From Burkholderiales bacterium (GTDB taxonomy: Bacteria; Pseudomonadota; Gammaproteobacteria; Burkholderiales; SHXO01): a stretch of DNA of 45,504 nt. Below are positions 35,117 through 43,236 of this stretch, in pieces. How positions within the stretch are numbered: position 1 is the stretch's first letter; every line of letters begins with the position of its first letter. The stretch lies in NCBI GenBank assembly GCA_020854105.1, contig JADZGB010000041.1, positions 66,809-112,312 on the forward strand. The letters run 5' to 3'. The notes under the pieces are model-generated. The model worked only from the letters and a program-made list of their open reading frames with translations. It was not told where the DNA came from and did no database searches. Both the position numbers and the translations under genes were made by a program.

Positions 35117-35138
35117 TGGGAGTCAAGTATCACTCCCA
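35117..35138. promoter_or_regulatory. Perfect 7-bp inverted repeat upstream of the cas operon
   Basis: TGGGAGT-CAAGTATC-ACTCCCA lies 42 bp before the start of the small ORF that leads into cas3. Arm and loop sizes (7-8-7) resemble the 6-8-6 dyad at 34926-34945 and the 8-8-8 dyad in the CRISPR leader (45361-45384), although the arm sequences differ. It could be an operator near the cas promoter. Confidence 0.4.
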
Positions 35139-35179
35139 TTATCAGGACGTGTCGCAGGAAGGTGAGTGAGGAGGAGCGC

Positions 35180-35281
35180 ATGGCTGGTGCATCAATCCGG
35201 GTGGATCTCTTCAACCCAGGGCAGGAACGATCGATCGACGCGCAGCCGCGTGGTGGCGAGGTAGGTCATCGTGGTGAATAG
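35180..35281 (+). pseudogene. 33-codon ORF, probable remnant of csb3/csx14-type gene
   Basis: A very strong ribosome site (GTGAGGAGGAGCGC) leads to an ATG and a short reading frame whose first residues, MAGASIRVDLFNPGQ, resemble the N-terminus I recall for Csb3/Csx14-type proteins of type I-G/I-U loci (a basic strand then NPGQ, normally continuing FACLG). Here the next residues are ERSIDAQPRGGEVGHRGE and a stop at 35279-35281 that overlaps the cas3 GTG. This is what an internal deletion keeping both gene ends would leave. It may now only serve to couple translation into cas3. Alternative: an unrelated leader peptide. Confidence 0.45.
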
Positions 35282-38012
35282 CCCTCAGAACGAGTTTCCT
35301 GCTTGGTTCACGCGCTTCGCGTCGAGGCAAGACGGCGCCGCGATAGCGCCGAGAGAATGGCAGGAGGCGCTCGCCCGGGACGAGTCTCCGCGCTCGCGCG
35401 TCATCAGGATCCCTACGGGTTACGGAAAAACACTCGGCGTGCTCGGTGCGTGGCTCTATCACCGAGTCGAGCGCAAAGACGATCGCTGGCCGCGCCGCCT
35501 CGTCTGGACGCTGCCGATGCGCGTGCTCGTCGAACAGACCGCAGACGAGGTTCGCAGGTGCCTCGATCGACTGCACCTGCTCTGGCAACCCAATACGGAT
35601 CATCGGGGGAAAGTTGGGGTACATCTCCTGATGGGTGGCGTCGACCAAGTTGGAGAGTGGAATCTCTATCCCGAAGAGCACGCGGTCTTCATCGCGACGC
35701 AGGATATGGCGCTCTCGCGCGCGCTCAACCGTGGCTACGCGGCGCCTCGCGCCCGCTGGCCGATGGAATTCGGCCTCCTCAGCCATGACGTGCTGTGGGT
35801 ACTCGACGAGGTGCAGCTCATGGACGTCGGGCTCGCGACGAGCGCTCAGCTTCAGGCCTTCTTCGACGATGACGCGGAGGCGGGCCGCTCCCTCAGGCCG
35901 AGGCTAAGCTGGTGGATGAGCGCGACGCTCCAGCCGGATTGGCTGAAGAGCGTGGACACAGAAGCGCTTCACGCTGCCTGGACAACGAACCCCACGACGC
36001 TCTCGCCCAACGCGCTCGGCGCTGGTCTTGCGATCATCAAGAAAGCGCTCGAGATCGAAAATATCGCAGCGAACGATAGCGCTGTGTTTGCGAGATCCAT
36101 CAAGGATGTACACGAGAGGTCGCCGGAGAACGGAGAGTATGGGCGGATCACGCTGGTCGTTTGTAATACGGTCGACCGGGCCACACGCACCTACGAGGCG
36201 CTCGAGAAGCTTGGCGTCACGAGTGATCTTCGACTGGTTCACAGCCGCTATCGTCCCCATCAGCGCGCCGCGTGGAAGACAGAGTTTCTCGGCAGAGAGG
36301 CATGCAAGCAAGGCGTCGATCGCATCATCGTCGCGACCCAAGTAGTCGAGGCGGGCGTGGACATCAGCGCGACAACCCTCGTCACCGAGCTCTCGCCGTG
36401 GTCGAGTCTCGTGCAGCGCTTCGGGCGCTGCGCGCGATACGGTGGTTCGGGAAGCATATTGGTGGTCGAACGTGGTCACGATGACAAGACAGCGCTGCCG
36501 TATTCACCAGAGGAACTCCAAGCTTCAAAGTGGGCTATTGGTGGCCTCGCAGCGAAGGCGGGGGACGTTAGTATTGCCACCATCGAGGCATTCGAGAAGG
36601 GACTGACCGACGAGCAGCGCAAGCAACTTTATCCGTATCAGCCCAAGCAGCTCCTCCTGCGCCGTGAGCTCGACGAACTCTTCGACACGACGCCTGATCT
36701 AACGGGCGCCGATATCGACGTCAGCCCCTTCATTCGCAGCGGCGACGAGCGCGACGTGTCGGTGTTCTGGCTCGACGTTCCACCAGCGAAGCGAGGAGAG
36801 CACGCGCCTGCGCCTTCGAAAGACCGCAAGCCCTCGCGCGAGGAGCTGTGCAGCATACCGTTCCTTGCGGCGCGAGATTGGCTATGCGGCAAGACAACGA
36901 AGGAGAAGCCCGCGTCACGCCTCTTGCCCTCACGTCGTGCTTGGGTTTGGGATTGGATCGAGGGCGAGTGGAAGGTAGCGGAGCGGGTGACGCTCATTCC
37001 TGGCGCCGTCATCTGCGTGGCCGCCGACACTGGCGGCTATCGTGACGACCGAGGTTTCGATCCGGAATCCAAGGCTCTGGTAACTGTTTTGAGCGCACCC
37101 ACGCAGGCGGCGCAAGACGCCGCCGATAATCTCGAAGACACCGAGGAGCTAAGCGCGACGACGACCTACAGGACGATCGCGACCCACAACACCGAGGTCG
37201 GACAGCTCGCGATGCAGATCGCGGTGGACCTCGTGCCCAAACGCATCGCAGAGTTGATCGAACTCGCAGGCCGCTGGCACGACCTCGGCAAGGCGCACCC
37301 TGCCTTCCAGGCGGTCATCGTGACGCGAGGCCCATATCGGGCGCGCGTCGACCTCGCGAAGGCACCTGATGGTGCTTGGCAGACACCGTGCGTGTATCGG
37401 AGCGCGAATGGCGAGATTCGTCGAGGTTTCCGTCACGAGTTGGCGAGCTGTCTCGCACTCTTTGCGTTACTGCAGAGATACGAGCCCACTCATTCAGCGT
37501 TGCTCGGCCCGTGGGTAGAGGCGCTCGCGCTCCTGGGCGAAGGTGAAGTGCCCGTGCCGGTCGCGGAAGGATCGGAACCGACGAAACTTGAAAAGCAGGT
37601 TCTCTCGTGTACCGCCGCGGAGTTTGATCTTCTCGCATATCTGGTGCTCTCGCACCATGGGAAGGTGCGCGTCGCGTTGCATGCGGGACCGAAAGATCAG
37701 GAATACGTCGCGCGTGACGATCGAGGCCTGCCGATCCGAGGTGTGCGAGAAGGCGATACGCTCCCGGCGATCTCGCTTGATGGCGTGAGCTCGCTTCCGG
37801 CGCTCTCACTCACCCTTGCTCCTGCCGCGCTAGGCCTTTCGCCACTCACGGGGCGGAGCTGGCGCGACCGGACTGTTGCGCTTCTTCGCACACACGGCCC
37901 CGGTTCGCTTGCATACCTGGAAGCAATCCTCATTGCTGCCGATAGGCGCGCCTCCAAGCTTACAGACCCCGATCCACTGCTCGCCGCTGCGATGACGGAA
38001 GGTTTCAGATGA
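35271..38012 (+). CDS. cas3: Type I-G CRISPR helicase-nuclease Cas3 (helicase then HD)
   Basis: This 913-aa protein unwinds and degrades target DNA after recognition by the interference complex. The helicase comes first: RIPTGYGKTLGVLGAW (Walker A, about residues 46-61), VLWVLDEVQLMD (DExH-type box DEVQ, about 175-186), WWMSATLQ, VVEAGVDIS and VQRFGRCARYG (motif VI). The HD nuclease is C-terminal: ELAGRWHDLGKAHPAFQA (HD near 668), FRHELAS and LSHHGK (near 796). Helicase-HD order is the mark of type I-G (old I-U) Cas3, opposite to most type I systems. GTG at 35271 or 35274 is the start, overlapping the end of a 33-codon ORF; an in-frame TAG just upstream excludes earlier starts. Its stop overlaps the csx17 ATG. 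Confidence 0.96.
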   Translation: MVNSPQNEFPAWFTRFASRQDGAAIAPREWQEALARDESPRSRVIRIPTGYGKTLGVLGAWLYHRVERKDDRWPRRLVWTLPMRVLVEQTADEVRRCLDRLHLLWQPNTDHRGKVGVHLLMGGVDQVGEWNLYPEEHAVFIATQDMALSRALNRGYAAPRARWPMEFGLLSHDVLWVLDEVQLMDVGLATSAQLQAFFDDDAEAGRSLRPRLSWWMSATLQPDWLKSVDTEALHAAWTTNPTTLSPNALGAGLAIIKKALEIENIAANDSAVFARSIKDVHERSPENGEYGRITLVVCNTVDRATRTYEALEKLGVTSDLRLVHSRYRPHQRAAWKTEFLGREACKQGVDRIIVATQVVEAGVDISATTLVTELSPWSSLVQRFGRCARYGGSGSILVVERGHDDKTALPYSPEELQASKWAIGGLAAKAGDVSIATIEAFEKGLTDEQRKQLYPYQPKQLLLRRELDELFDTTPDLTGADIDVSPFIRSGDERDVSVFWLDVPPAKRGEHAPAPSKDRKPSREELCSIPFLAARDWLCGKTTKEKPASRLLPSRRAWVWDWIEGEWKVAERVTLIPGAVICVAADTGGYRDDRGFDPESKALVTVLSAPTQAAQDAADNLEDTEELSATTTYRTIATHNTEVGQLAMQIAVDLVPKRIAELIELAGRWHDLGKAHPAFQAVIVTRGPYRARVDLAKAPDGAWQTPCVYRSANGEIRRGFRHELASCLALFALLQRYEPTHSALLGPWVEALALLGEGEVPVPVAEGSEPTKLEKQVLSCTAAEFDLLAYLVLSHHGKVRVALHAGPKDQEYVARDDRGLPIRGVREGDTLPAISLDGVSSLPALSLTLAPAALGLSPLTGRSWRDRTVALLRTHGPGSLAYLEAILIAADRRASKLTDPDPLLAAAMTEGFR

Positions 38013-40240
38013 CAATCCACTTTCATCACCTTCAGGGTTGCGCGCCAACCCCACTCGCCCACTACCTGAAGGCGATCGGTATCCTGAGGCTCGTCGCGCA
38101 GCAGAAGGACCCCGACGTCCGCGGTTTCTGGCGCGACCAGCACTTCTGTTTGCTGACGACGCTCGATGAGGCCGCGCTCGAAGCATTCTTCCTCGATGAG
38201 TACGCGCCCACACCCTTTGTATCTCCGTGGAACAAGGGGTCAGGCTTCTATGCCGAGAACGACAAGGGGCTCGGCCCCATCGAGAGATCGAAAGCTCCTC
38301 GTTTCGAGCTGTTCCGTCGAGGGATAGTCGAGGCGCGAGCGCCGCTTGATGGCATCACTAGAGCCGACGCGGAGGTGCGGCGGCTCAAGGATCAGACCAA
38401 GGCCAAGAAGGGGGCTAAACCGGCTCGCTCGAAGGATGATCCTGACTATAAGAAGGAACTCGCCTCCGCCGAGCGTGAATTCAAGAGTCTCAAGGCGGAT
38501 CTCTATGGACCTTTCGCGCTTGTGTGGCGAGGATCTCATCGCGACTGGATGGACGCCGCGATGGTGCTGTCTCCGGAAGGCGAGCCGTCGTGGCCAGCAT
38601 TGCTCGGGACGGGCGGTAACGACGGGCGACTGGATTTCACCAACACCGCGATGCAGCGTCTCGGAGATCTGTTTGATCTTGATTCAGTCAACGGTGTTCG
38701 CAATCCGACGACGAAGGCGTTGTTAAAGTCCGCGTTCTATGAGACACCATCGGCGGCGCTGCTGGACGCAGCCGTTGGTCAATTCCTTCCCGGTTCGGCA
38801 GGTGGGGCGAACGGAACAACCGGCCCTGATGCGGAGAGCCGGATCAATCCCTGGGACTTCGTCCTCATGCTCGAAGGCGCGATTGCCTTTCGTGGTCAAG
38901 CGACACGAAGGCTGGGTGCGCGGGATATGCGTGCGGCGATCCCGTTCGCGGTGGCCTCGCAAGCCGTTGGCCACGCCACGCGCGGAAAAGAGAAAGACGC
39001 ACGCGGTGAGCAGTGGATGCCACTCTGGGAGCGTCCAGCGAGCTGGCAGGATGTGAGCGCGCTCTTCGGAGATGGACGTGCGCAGCTTGGTCGCACGTCG
39101 GCGCGGCGCCCGCTCGATTTCGCCAGAGCGATCGCGAGGCTCGGCGTCGCCCGTGGGCTCGCTGGTTTCGTCCGCTACGGCTATCTTGAGCGGAACGGCC
39201 AGAGTAACCTCGCCGTGCCGCTGGGCCGAATCGAGGTTGCGGCCCACCCGCGCGCTCGATTGATCGATGAGATCGAGGGCTGGCTCGATCGCCTGCAGCG
39301 CGAGGTGAATGACGCGCCCGCACGATTCTCTGCGTTGGTGGGTGTGCTCTCGGACTCTGTGTTCGATGTGCTCACGCGAGAAGCCGAATCAACGCGATGG
39401 CAGTCGGTTCTTGTAGCGATCGGTGAGGTAGAGCGGGTTCAGGCGAGTGGAACCGCGTTCAAAGCCGGTCCGTGCCCGACGTTGTCTCCAGGCTGGCTCG
39501 ACGCTGCGGCGAATGACTCTCCCGAGTGGCGGCTTGCCGTATCGCTCGGGAGCGCGGCGCGTGGATATAGAAATGGACGCCCTTTCGACTCTGTGCGCGC
39601 CCACGCGCTACCGATCGATCCGAAGAAGGGCTGGAGCTACGCGATTGGTGCCGACAAGCGGTTGATCAATGATCCGCGTGTCGTGATGACAGGACGCGAT
39701 CCGCTGGGTGATCTTATCGCGCTCGTCGAGCGCCGTTTCGTCGAAGCTTCGCAAGCAGGAAGCGGAACGCTCCCGCTCGTTGCGCACTTTGGCGCGGGCG
39801 CGAGGCTCGATGATCTCGCGCGATTTCTTGCCGGTGAGGTCGACGTGGAGCGCGTCGTCGCGCTCGGACGCTCGCTGATGACAATAGACTGGAAGTGCGT
39901 CCAGCTGCCTCGCGTGCGCGTCGATTCGCGCGGCGACCGCGCCGACGAGGCGTGGGAGGCGCTGCGTTTGTGCGCGCTTCCGTTCCCAGTTCGCGCGCGA
40001 ACGATCGCGACCGAGCCCGCGATGTTCAGGCGGCTTGCGTGCGGCGATGCTGCAGGAGCGGTTGAGCTCGCGCTGCGTCGACTCCGCGCGTCGGGACTTC
40101 GTCCTCCTCTAACCGTCGCGATCGCCGATTCATCGACGGCACGCCGTTGGGCCGGCGCCTTCGCCTTCCCGATCGAGCCCGCTGTCGTCGCGACGATGGC
40201 CGATCGATTCCAGAACCTCACTTCCAGGGAGACCGTATGA
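38009..40240 (+). CDS. csx17: Type I-G large subunit Csx17 (Cas8-like)
   Basis: The 743-aa product starts HFHHLQGCAPTPLAHYLKAI then GILRLVAQQKDPDVRGFW, the characteristic Csx17 N-terminus. Later features are LLGTGGNDGRLDFTNTAMQR and NPWDFVLMLEGAIAFRGQAT. In type I-G this protein plays the Cas8 role, recognising target DNA in the crRNA-guided complex. An uncommon basic, coiled-coil-like stretch (RRLKDQTKAKKGAKPARSKD, about residues 124-143) interrupts the N-terminal part. The ATG overlaps the cas3 stop (ATGA) and its own stop overlaps csb1, so the cas operon is translationally coupled. Length fits the family. Confidence 0.93.
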   Translation: MTIHFHHLQGCAPTPLAHYLKAIGILRLVAQQKDPDVRGFWRDQHFCLLTTLDEAALEAFFLDEYAPTPFVSPWNKGSGFYAENDKGLGPIERSKAPRFELFRRGIVEARAPLDGITRADAEVRRLKDQTKAKKGAKPARSKDDPDYKKELASAEREFKSLKADLYGPFALVWRGSHRDWMDAAMVLSPEGEPSWPALLGTGGNDGRLDFTNTAMQRLGDLFDLDSVNGVRNPTTKALLKSAFYETPSAALLDAAVGQFLPGSAGGANGTTGPDAESRINPWDFVLMLEGAIAFRGQATRRLGARDMRAAIPFAVASQAVGHATRGKEKDARGEQWMPLWERPASWQDVSALFGDGRAQLGRTSARRPLDFARAIARLGVARGLAGFVRYGYLERNGQSNLAVPLGRIEVAAHPRARLIDEIEGWLDRLQREVNDAPARFSALVGVLSDSVFDVLTREAESTRWQSVLVAIGEVERVQASGTAFKAGPCPTLSPGWLDAAANDSPEWRLAVSLGSAARGYRNGRPFDSVRAHALPIDPKKGWSYAIGADKRLINDPRVVMTGRDPLGDLIALVERRFVEASQAGSGTLPLVAHFGAGARLDDLARFLAGEVDVERVVALGRSLMTIDWKCVQLPRVRVDSRGDRADEAWEALRLCALPFPVRARTIATEPAMFRRLACGDAAGAVELALRRLRASGLRPPLTVAIADSSTARRWAGAFAFPIEPAVVATMADRFQNLTSRETV

Positions 40241-41250
40241 CCGTTGACCTTAGCAAACTCGATAACACCACCCGTCTGCTCTTCTCGATCGATCTCCAGC
40301 CAGTCCAAGGGGATCGCTTTCAGCCTACCGGCTTCCCGAACCTTGGGGCTGCGAGCTATCAGACGAAGGACGGTCAGAAACTCCTCGTAGAGTCCGCACA
40401 GAGCATGGCGAATCGTCTTGAGGCCACTGTATGGGATGTTGTGAATGAGAAGCCAGTCGCCACGCTCGATGGCATCAGCCACGTGAAAGTCACGAAGGAC
40501 AAGAAATTTCTTACGGACACGATGCTCGAGGCCCACCGGCTGAATAGCCCATACATCTTGGAGGCGCCGAAGTCGAAATTCGTCGAGGACTTCAAAAGGG
40601 AACTCGGAGTGTTGGGGAACGGGCCGATCAACCGTAAGCTCCTTGCTCAGGTGCTCCTCAAATACGACGTAGGGAGTTTGCTGCACGGTGTCTTCCTCGC
40701 AAAGCCCGATCTCGCGGGCGGACGTCTGCGCATCGCGCGCGCTCTCTCGGCATTCATCGAGGCGAGCGGCGCACGTGTGGCTGCGTCGGGCGGCGTGAAA
40801 AACGATCACGTGAATCCAGGTGGCGACACAAAGAAAGGATTCGGCAATGTTCCATTCGCGCGAGACGAGTTCACTGCCGAGAAGATCACGCTCCACGTCA
40901 ATTTCGACCTCGCCCAGGTGCGTGGCTACGGCCTCGGCGCGGATGCGGAGCGGCTACTCCTGCTCCTCGGTCTCTACCGCCTACGTAAGCTCATCGAAGG
41001 GGATCTTCGCCTGCGCACCGCGTGTGACCTCGAACCAGTGACGCGCGCTCCCACGGCGACTCGCCCCGATGGGTTCGTGTTGCCGAGCCTCAGCGATCTC
41101 GAGACCGACCTGCGCACTTCCATTGAGAAAAACAAGTCCGTAATGGTCCAGACTGAAACGAGCTACGATGCGAAGATCGAGTCGGCCAAAAAGAAGAAGG
41201 ACAGCGATAGCGAGGAGGACAGCGACGACGAGACCAACGGAGACGAATGA
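40237..41250 (+). CDS. csb1: Type I-G backbone protein Csb1 (Cas7, GSU0053 family)
   Basis: The 337-aa product is the RAMP-type backbone that coats the crRNA spacer. Family-typical stretches are LQPVQGDRFQPTGFPNLGAA, LLVESAQSMANRLEATVWD and RDEFTAEKITLHVNFDLAQV, then GYGLGADAERLLLLLGLYRL. The start at 40237 overlaps the csx17 stop; 30 earlier in-frame codons are a csx17 shadow. Its C-terminus is odd: SAKKKKDSDSEEDSDDETNG then DE, a Lys cluster followed by a low-complexity acidic tail that is probably disordered. Its stop overlaps the csb2 ATG. Confidence 0.94.
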   Translation: MTVDLSKLDNTTRLLFSIDLQPVQGDRFQPTGFPNLGAASYQTKDGQKLLVESAQSMANRLEATVWDVVNEKPVATLDGISHVKVTKDKKFLTDTMLEAHRLNSPYILEAPKSKFVEDFKRELGVLGNGPINRKLLAQVLLKYDVGSLLHGVFLAKPDLAGGRLRIARALSAFIEASGARVAASGGVKNDHVNPGGDTKKGFGNVPFARDEFTAEKITLHVNFDLAQVRGYGLGADAERLLLLLGLYRLRKLIEGDLRLRTACDLEPVTRAPTATRPDGFVLPSLSDLETDLRTSIEKNKSVMVQTETSYDAKIESAKKKKDSDSEEDSDDETNGDE

Positions 41251-42851
41251 TGCCTACGATGGTCCTGCGCTTCCCTGGCGGTCGCTACCATGCGACGCCC
41301 GGTGGGCATCATGTGAATGAGGGTATTGTCGAGTGGCCGCCAAGCCCGTGGCGACTCGTGCGGGCGCTGATCGCGTGCGGTTACTCGACACAACACTGGG
41401 ACGAAATTCCTCCTGAAGGTCGCCGTCTCGTTGAAGCCTTGAGCAGCGTTCTGCCCGAGTACAGACTCCCACGGGCGGCGCTAGGACATTCGCGCCACTA
41501 CATGCCGACGACGAAAATGAAGGACGGACGCGAGGAGACGACGCTTGTACTCGATACCTTCGCTGATGTGAGTGACGGCGCGCTTTGGGTGCGCTGGCCT
41601 ACGAAGGTAGATGAGGAGGCGCAGCAGCTCTTCGACGTCCTCGTCGCGCACCTTGGCTACTTGGGACGCAGCGAGAGCTGGGTGCTCGGGGAGTCGATCT
41701 CTGACGACATTCCTCTCCCACAGACCGGAGGTTCCTTTCCGCACTCTGATCACGCTCGACCTGGGTGGAGCTTTGAGCAGATCTTGCTCAGCGCCCCAGA
41801 TGCTATCGATGCCTACGCGAGTTGGAGAGCCAGCGAAGTAAAGATCGCGCTTGAGGAACTCGATCTCCCTTTCAGGAAGAGGCCAACACAAGCGCAGAAA
41901 AAGAAGATCGACGCGATTCAAAGCTCTTTTCCAAAGGATCTCGTTGATTGCCTTCAGCGCGACACTGCTTGGTGGAAGGCGCGGAGATGGAGCCGCGCCC
42001 CCGGAATTCGTTCGGTCCTCTATTGGCGCGAAGGCAACGCACTCGAGGTCGGCCCACCGTCGTCTCCGCGTATGTCCGGTGCGCATCGCGTCCAAATGAT
42101 GCTTCTCGCGCTCACCACACCGAGCGGCTCAAAGTCGGCGCTTCCATCAGTCGTCCGAACGCTTCCTCAGGCAGAGCTGCTCCACAGAGCCTTGGTATCC
42201 AAACTCGGATTCGGCGGTGAGGCGTGCCCTGAGATAATAGGACGTGACGAGATGGGCGGGCCGCTCAAGGGACACCGGCACTCGCACATACTGCCGATCG
42301 ACCTCGATGGCGATGGCCGACTCGATCACATTGTCGTGTTCGCGCCTATGGGGCTCGGAGCGCGCGCGCAGCGCGCCGTGCGCGGCCTTCGCAGGACCTA
42401 CATGAAGGGCGGGGTTGGAGAGCTTCAGGTCGCGGTCGCAGGCGTTGGTGCGTTGAACGATCTACGAGCCATCGGCGTCGGGATGGCTCGTGCAGTCGAT
42501 GAACTGCTCGGACCGAGGAATGGTGCGGTTTCATGGATTACTGCGACGCCTTTCGTTCCACCGCGCCACCTCAAGAAGGCTGGTCCGTCATCCCTCGTTG
42601 GTCAAGTCGAAGCAGAGCTGAAGGTCCGAGGACTTACTCCCACTAAGGTCGACGTGCTCGATTGGACTGGCGAGACGCTCTCGCTTAGGCACTTCGTGCG
42701 CCGTAGGCAGCGCGGCCCGCAACCTCCGATCGATGTTGGTTTTGCCATTCGTTTTCACTTCGACCGCCCAGTCTCGGGGCCGATCTGTCTAGGCTACGGC
42801 AGTCACTTCGGCCTTGGGCGGTTCTCTGCAGAATGTTCCGGCCGATCCTGA
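41247..42851 (+). CDS. csb2: Type I-G Csb2 (fused Cas5-Cas6, GSU0054 family)
   Basis: The 534-aa product begins MMPTMVLRFPGGRYHATPGG, HHVNEGIVEWPPSPWRLVRA, the Cas5-like start typical of Csb2, and ends with SGPICLGYGSHFGLGRFSAE, the Gly-rich loop of Cas6-type RAMPs. It should cap the 5' handle of the crRNA (Cas5 role) and process pre-crRNA (Cas6 role). GHRHSHILPIDLDGDGRLDH (about residues 339-358) holds His residues that could be catalytic. The start is ATG 41247 (overlapping the csb1 stop) or the ATG right after it. A 385-bp gap follows before cas4-cas1. Confidence 0.93.
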   Translation: MMPTMVLRFPGGRYHATPGGHHVNEGIVEWPPSPWRLVRALIACGYSTQHWDEIPPEGRRLVEALSSVLPEYRLPRAALGHSRHYMPTTKMKDGREETTLVLDTFADVSDGALWVRWPTKVDEEAQQLFDVLVAHLGYLGRSESWVLGESISDDIPLPQTGGSFPHSDHARPGWSFEQILLSAPDAIDAYASWRASEVKIALEELDLPFRKRPTQAQKKKIDAIQSSFPKDLVDCLQRDTAWWKARRWSRAPGIRSVLYWREGNALEVGPPSSPRMSGAHRVQMMLLALTTPSGSKSALPSVVRTLPQAELLHRALVSKLGFGGEACPEIIGRDEMGGPLKGHRHSHILPIDLDGDGRLDHIVVFAPMGLGARAQRAVRGLRRTYMKGGVGELQVAVAGVGALNDLRAIGVGMARAVDELLGPRNGAVSWITATPFVPPRHLKKAGPSSLVGQVEAELKVRGLTPTKVDVLDWTGETLSLRHFVRRRQRGPQPPIDVGFAIRFHFDRPVSGPICLGYGSHFGLGRFSAECSGRS

Positions 42852-43236
42852 CCCGCTTCTGATCGCGAGCAGATTTGGCAGGCGCCGCCACAGCTGTTTC
42901 CCATGAGCCCAGCCGAGTGCTCTGCGGTCACGAGGCGGATAGTTCGCCTTGCATTGAGTTTCTGTAGGCAGCGACGGGGTTGGCAAGCGAAAGGCCATAG
43001 CAGAATGCTGATGATTCGCTTCGAAACTCCTCGCGGGCTGCGACCGTTTGCGATCGACCAGCAATGCCACTCTAGTCTTGGCTTACTTATTTTTGTCTCA
43101 AACCTCATACAAAAAAATAGGGACTAGAAGGATATTTCTCACTCGCCACTAGTAGCCGACGCCTCCGCACGCATTGCAAAGCAGCAGTAGGTCGCATGTG
43201 CATCCGCAACAAGGAGTTTGATAAAACATCCCCGAA
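42852..43236 (+). other. 385-bp gap between csb2 and cas4-cas1
   Basis: No convincing gene was found. A + strand frame at 42903-43127 and - strand frames here are short, start without ribosome sites and match nothing I know. The stretch 43080-43135 is the most AT-rich part of the locus; TTACTT and CATACA spaced 17 bp apart (about 43082-43110) could form a weak promoter for cas4-cas1. A piece TGTTTCCCATGAGCCCAGCC (42893-42912) and a piece CCTTGCATTGAG (42948-42959) faintly recall the two ends of the CRISPR repeat, but the match is too weak to call a pseudo-repeat. Confidence 0.4.

Larger units (their letters stand above)
34861..35179. other. Intergenic region with three inverted repeats upstream of cas3
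   Basis: No ORF here looks coding. Three perfect dyads are visible: GTCTCA-5-TGAGAC (34906-34922), GGCGTC-8-GACGCC (34926-34945) and TGGGAGT-8-ACTCCCA (35117-35138). The stretch GTTTTGATATTTGTATTGC (around 35014-35032) is the AT-richest part and may hold the cas promoter, but no convincing -35/-10 pair was found. The base composition is more AT-rich than the genes on either side. Confidence 0.6.

Noticed and set aside
42903-43127. A 74-codon + strand frame between csb2 and cas4-cas1
   Set aside because: No ribosome site, no recognisable family, and its AT-rich end overlaps the likely promoter region.
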